From the NCBI GenBank assembly GCA_027604005.1, contig JADGJT010000349.1, positions 1-23,870 on the forward strand: a stretch of 23,870 bases of DNA, in the 5' to 3' direction. A model generated the notes under the pieces. It was not told the origin of the DNA and made no database searches. It saw nothing but the letters and a program-made list of their open reading frames with translations. This document shows positions 19,424-23,870 of the stretch, piece by piece. This DNA is from Dinochytrium kinnereticum (lineage: Eukaryota > Chytridiomycota > Chytridiomycetes > Chytridiales > Chytridiaceae). A program made the translations under genes and the position numbers. Numbering within the stretch: position 1 is the stretch's first letter; each line of letters starts with the position of its first letter.

Positions 19424-22400
19424 CTAGAGGGGTTGGGACATGGTCACGAGTCGATTCAGCCATTCGAGAAAGGTCGTGCCGCCATTTTCAATGTCGTGGG
19501 CCACATTCCATTTTGATGACACGTTGCTCGCGTTGCGCTGGAAGCCAGAGAGAAACAGCCTCGATTCCCTGCGATCCTTCGCCGTTACCCGAAGCAGAGT
19601 GATCTGATCTTTCACGACGACCATTGCCTGGGCCGTTGATAGGCTCCTTCCCATCTCGCGTTCAAGATTGAACAGCGAGCGTGATGCTGGTAAGAGATGA
19701 CAATGCACTTCATAGAGGGCAGAGAGCCTATTGAAGAAAGGAGGTCAGTGACCGTTAACAAAGAAAGGGGGACATAAATGCTTACAATCTCCTCAGCCTC
19801 TCCTTTGGATGCATCTTCTCTTTGCTTACTGCCATCCTTGCGGCCTGACCCATCAGCAACGTCGAGCATAAATCCACCATCATCCCAGCATCCAACCTAA
19901 ACACTTCCCTCAGCACTGGGTGTAAGCCTTCTGGCACATCCTCATCACGATCATCCCACTCGCTCAACATTGCAGGTTCTAAGGTAACAGAAAACGACAT
20001 ACTTCCCAAATTCACAAGACTCCCCATCGCCACACCATTACTGTAGAGATCTGTGTACCGAAACTCTGTTTTCTTTGTTCCGGAGTTGAACACCAAATGT
20101 CGCAGGAGGAAATCAATGGCCGCCTGCATCCGAGGACGGATCGAATGGACCAGGGTTGAGCTATAATCCATCATCGTATTTAGGTTTTGTCTCTCTGATG
20201 CGTCCAGAGTCATGTTGTCTTGCAACCCAGACAATACCCCTATGTCAGGGCTCTTGGATCTTAGAGAGGAACCTGTCACTCCTTCCTCCTCATTCAACTT
20301 CTCAGCAACCTGTGATGGAGAGGCCGATGCATCGGACCAAGAAAAACTTTGTGGGCTTCCTGGAGTTTGAGGTATGGGGCTAAGTCTCCTTTTCCCCGCT
20401 CCACGTTTATCCTTTGGCGTTGCAGAAGGGCTAAATGAGAACCCAAGCGCGTTCTGAACGTCTCGAAACCCCTCATTTGTTTTCGGCCCACCAGATAAAA
20501 AGGCCTCCAAATCCACTTTACCCTTCCGATCTTCCCTCGCCTCCTTATTCATAATCTCCTCTAGGCTCATAATCTGGTCCAGAGAGGATGAGACGTTACG
20601 GTCGGGTTTTGGAGTCGTAGGAGTTCCTGTTGAATGCTGCGGTTCGCTTGCTTCCACGTTGATTTCGTCGTCCTTACTCTGCGAAGGCTTTGGTATTGAA
20701 TCCTCAATAGGAGTTGTGCTTTTCTCTGCGCGGTTCGTACTTAGCGGTATCTCGATTTTCCTCTGCTCATCAAACGAGACACTGGTGCTGGCATCTTTCG
20801 TCAAAACAGGCTGATGTAAGGGAAACGATCCCGGTATCTCAACTGTTTGGTCATCCTTCACCTCGGTCTGGCTTGAACAGGGAACCTTATATGGCGGTGA
20901 CAGTGAGTCCACTCCATGAGCCACTTGCTCAAGAGAAAGACCAGCCTCATTCGATTCTAAAAAAACGTTTAAGACAGAATCGGAACGTGAGCGGGGCGGC
21001 GCACGATTTTCCGGCAATTCAGTCCCTTGAATCTCCTCTTGACCCGAATGTGAACGCCTTACCTCGGAATCACGTTCAGGCAGATGACCCAAACGGACCC
21101 TCTCAAGGTAAGACATTGAGAGACCAAAAACTTGCGGTGTAGAATCAGGCTCAGCCATCTTGTCAAAGTATTGAACATCATTAGCAGAGGAAGATTGACG
21201 GAGAATGGACTGCGTCGAGTAAAGTTCTGGCATAATCGCGCGCCGGACCGCGACCCGCATAGAAGGTGAAATCGGAGTCGTAACAGCATAAGTATCCAGA
21301 TTGTAAAGATTATCGCGAGCAGAAGAATAAGAATCGGGGTCATATAAAGGACCGCTCCTATTCTCATGACGGCCGAGACCTTGAGAGGGTGGTTGCGATA
21401 TCCCAACGTTATGCGTGATCTCGTGGCCAGAAAAGCTTAGTTTGGATGCTTGTGGAGAGGGAGAAGGGTCAGACTTAATGACGTTGTGGATCGCCTTGGA
21501 ATCAGAGGGGGAGGGACCAAGGATGTGAAGAGGTTCACCTAAAGCATCTCGATTAATAGCCTGGTCGGAGGAAATTCGATTGACTTCAAGGTGCGTGGAT
21601 TGAGCTTCGTGTTTCAATCCCATCTGGTTCGGGAGAAGATCGTGAACAGAGACTTTTTTACGTGATATCGATTCGCCAGACGATCGTTCCGGCAATACAC
21701 CGTCATAGATTGCCTGGTCAATCCTACGCCGTGGTGCCGGGAATTCTGCCATAGGTGTATCGTGCTGGGTTACATCCAGATTCATTCTGTTGGTTGGGGA
21801 GGGTCGATTGGGCATAAGAAGAGTGGTTTGCGGGTGATCGGGCACGACAAAGTTCGAAATGGCCTGATCAGATGCGAACCGATCAAACCTGGATTCTGAA
21901 AGAACTGGTGCGGCTCCAATGATCGAAGGCACAGAAACCGAGCGACCCAACATGCGTAATACAGGAGTAGACGTGACCTTTACAGAGTTTGAGCCTGAAC
22001 AATTTTGAAGCAAAGGGATGCTGCCAGCAACAGCCATGCCGCTTGCAGCTTCCTCGTTGCTACGATCTTTTGTTTCAAGAACGTCGAGTCCAGCATGATC
22101 CACGCCTTCATCTAACCTCAACAGCTCATCCGTAATCCTTCTACAATCCTCTTCAACAGCCTTCAACCGGTCTTCCTCCAATCGATCAACCAGAGAATCA
22201 TGCTTGCCGCTCCTAGAACCTACTTCACGGCCATCTTTAGTCGCTTTTGCTTTCTCTTCCAAGATCGGCAACACCCGATGCTTCAACTTCTCAGACATCC
22301 TCTCAACCTCCCGAACAGCCTCTTCCTCCTCTTCCAACAATTTCTCCAGATCCAGCCGTCTGCCTTTGCCAGGCGTGAAGATCTCTCCAACCAGATCATT

Positions 22401-23870
22401 CTGGGACCGCTTCAGGTCGTCGTCCAGGAGGTCAAATGCTTCTTTGAGATACCGCTCGGAGCCTTTGAAAAGAAGGCTAGGGTCTTCCAGTACAATTTGA
22501 GACACATCAGGATGAGCTCGTGGGGATATATTCTCCTTTATGAATTTGCTTGGTTACTATAATCCTTTTTCAAGTTGTAAGCATTCTCTACCTACCTTGT
22601 TGGCCAGATTTTCCGGTCCGGAGACCACGATTTTTTCCGTGTTGGGGCTGACGTCGGCTTGTTTCAACGGCTCACGGACGTGTTTTTCAGCAACTCTCGA
22701 CAAATCTTCCATGCCAAGAACGAAGGGATGAAAAGACTCCTCTTCCTTTTCAAGAGAGGGCATCGACGCCAGTATCCTATCGTCGCGAATATCCTCCAAA
22801 ACACCCTTCTTCTCCTCACGCAAACGTTTTTTAAGTTCAGATCTCACAGGTTCCTGAAACTCTTCTTTTTTCACAGCCCTCGCTTTACGGCCACTTCGCT
22901 CCTCAGCTCGATTGACAGCGGCTCGCACCTTCTCCTTCACAACCTCGGAATTGCTAAAAAGTCTCACAGGCTCCCTCCCGATACCACCGCTCAACCCTGA
23001 CCCCTTCTTAGACCCATAAGCAAATCCTACAAGCCCCGCATCCACCCCACTTGGCGTGGAATATAAAAACCTCAAATGTCGTTGCTGCCCAAAAGAGATA
23101 ATTTTAACCTTTAGACCCTCAACTTCCGGATGTCTTTCCAGCTCGTCATCCAAGAGCGCGCACCCTTTATCTTCAAATGGATACTGTCCTCTGACGAGTC
23201 TATAAAGTATTGTAAACGCCGTTCCCTGTCCATCAGGAGCGTCCCCTTTCCCACCTTCAAAAGCCCCCACCAACCCTCCCAGAAATTGAAGGCATCCCAT
23301 CCTCAATTCCACATCCCCTCTCCGAACCATAAAGAGCAACGGTGCTGAGACTCGAAGAAGTCTTAGATCGCATGGTGGAGTCATCTGAGCTCCATAGAGA
23401 ATGCCAGCGGTGACGCGAAATAAAGCGTTTCGAATATTCTGATGACGTGGATCCGCCTCCATGACCACCGAGTATCGGTTCTGGAGTTCGGTGAAGAGTT
23501 TAAGGTAGCTCCTGTATCGTGGGTCCGATAAGGTTGGGGAGGTTTTCAGGTTGATAAGAGCAGGACAGTCTTTAAGGATATGCATCGTCGCCGTTCTCGC
23601 CCAGTCGCTGAAAGCTTCCATTTGGGCTTCCAAGTTTTCCTCAGGGCTAACCGAGCTTCAAAAAAATGGTATGGAAATAATCAGATCAGGTAAACATGTG
23701 AAATATCAAGCGGTTCGATAAAAAAATAAAAGAAAAACAACAAAAAAAAAAACAAAACAAGAAACAAAAACACCCTGCGTACCCCACACCAACCCCAAAC
23801 GCTTCATCAAACAAGTCCAAAAAAACCCTCCAAGGAAACCTCAAAGTCAAAGGTCTGTCCAGCCCCACAC
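19424..23870 (-). CDS. Large unrecognised protein, helical ends with long disordered middle (3' part, 4 exons visible)
   Basis: I do not recognise this protein. Visible exons on the minus strand: from the window edge (open from 23868) to 23783, 23655-22596, 22535-19786, 19727-19424; about 1,400 codons, with the 5' end missing. Joins are GT-AG and in frame (FGVGVG|SVSPEEN, LANK|ENISPR, LRRL|LSALYE). The visible N-terminal part (to about residue 230) is hydrophobic-helical and could be an ARM/HEAT-like fold (RYRSYLKLFTELQNRYSVV, LRLLRVSAPLLFMVRRG). Next come basic and acidic helices, including an EEEEEA-containing coiled coil, then about 600 residues rich in Ser and Pro with a degenerate DQAI repeat. 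The last 240 residues are again globular and helical (RMQAAIDFLLRHLVF, EVFRLDAGMMVDLCSTLLMG). No signal peptide, membrane segment or catalytic motif is visible. This layout suits a scaffold protein; that is inference only. Confidence 0.8.
21368..21887 (-). repeat. Degenerate protein repeat (DQAI motif, about 50 residues apart) in the unrecognised gene
   Basis: The translated minus strand shows RFASDQAISNFVVPD, RRRIDQAIYDGVLPE and NRISSDQAINRDALGE with the DQAI cores 50 and 51 residues apart. Two weaker relatives follow (SDSKAIHNVIKSD and GHEITHNVGISQ) at about 24-residue spacing. The DNA printed shows GCCTGATCAG, GCCTGGTCAA and GCCTGGTCGG at the three cores. Regular spacing in an otherwise disordered stretch suggests repeated short binding motifs. 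Confidence 0.55.

Noticed and set aside
23656..23782. Phe/Cys-rich hydrophobic stretch resembling a membrane helix near the right edge
   Set aside because: It is a T-rich intron. A GTACGC donor and GAAG acceptor join the flanking exons in frame, giving GVGVG followed by SVSPEEN.
1..23870. Prokaryotic mobile elements, CRISPR arrays, tRNA or rRNA genes, biosynthetic cluster
   Set aside because: I saw no direct-repeat arrays with spacers, terminal inverted repeats, tRNA B-box patterns, rRNA blocks or linked biosynthetic enzymes; the genes are unrelated housekeeping functions.

Overview
This is a compact eukaryotic nuclear window, most likely from a zoosporic (flagellated) fungus such as a chytrid. 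The evidence is: many very short GT-AG introns (most 39-93 bases, the longest 126); a fungal-type Skg3/CAF120-like PH protein; and an intact IFT70/TTC30 gene, an intraflagellar-transport component that fungi without flagella have lost. No prokaryotic operon, rRNA, tRNA, CRISPR array or transposon was recognised. I reconstructed exon-intron structures by hand from splice consensus, reading-frame continuity and remembered family conservation. Where all exons are inside the window, the frame closes exactly.

Left block, plus strand (1-6467): the 3' part of a mitochondrial-type asparaginyl-tRNA synthetase (1-909); a PA2G4/EBP1 homologue (1002-2397, 4 exons, 399 aa); IFT70/TTC30 (2637-5320, 10 exons, 683 aa); and a C1D/Rrp47 exosome cofactor (5622-6467, 4 or 5 exons). 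These end tail-to-tail against the right block across about 440 bases (6468-6908) holding candidate poly(A) signals for both strands.

Right block, minus strand (6909-23870), read from high to low coordinates: the 3' part of a large unrecognised protein gene (19424-23870, 5' end outside the window, about 1,400 codons visible); a Skg3/CAF120-like PH-domain protein (14030-18681, 4 exons, 1473 aa); a Nup35/Nup53-type nucleoporin (12298-13707, one exon, about 469 aa); a sideroflexin (10772-12157, 9 exons, 322 aa); and a SMARCAD1/Fun30 chromatin remodeller (6909-10697, 15 exons including a 9-base microexon, 1031 aa). Intergenic gaps are small (74, 140, 322 and 742 bases).

The genes look like unrelated housekeeping functions: translation, ribosome and RNA processing, flagellum assembly, chromatin, nuclear pore, mitochondrial transport. 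I see no gene cluster or new multi-gene system. The most interesting points are at gene-structure level: the 9-base microexon, two stop-free introns divisible by three in C1D, a stop codon made by retention of the last EBP1 intron, two possible N-termini for sideroflexin, a degenerate DQAI repeat in the unrecognised protein, and an unexplained open frame just upstream of the nucleoporin.
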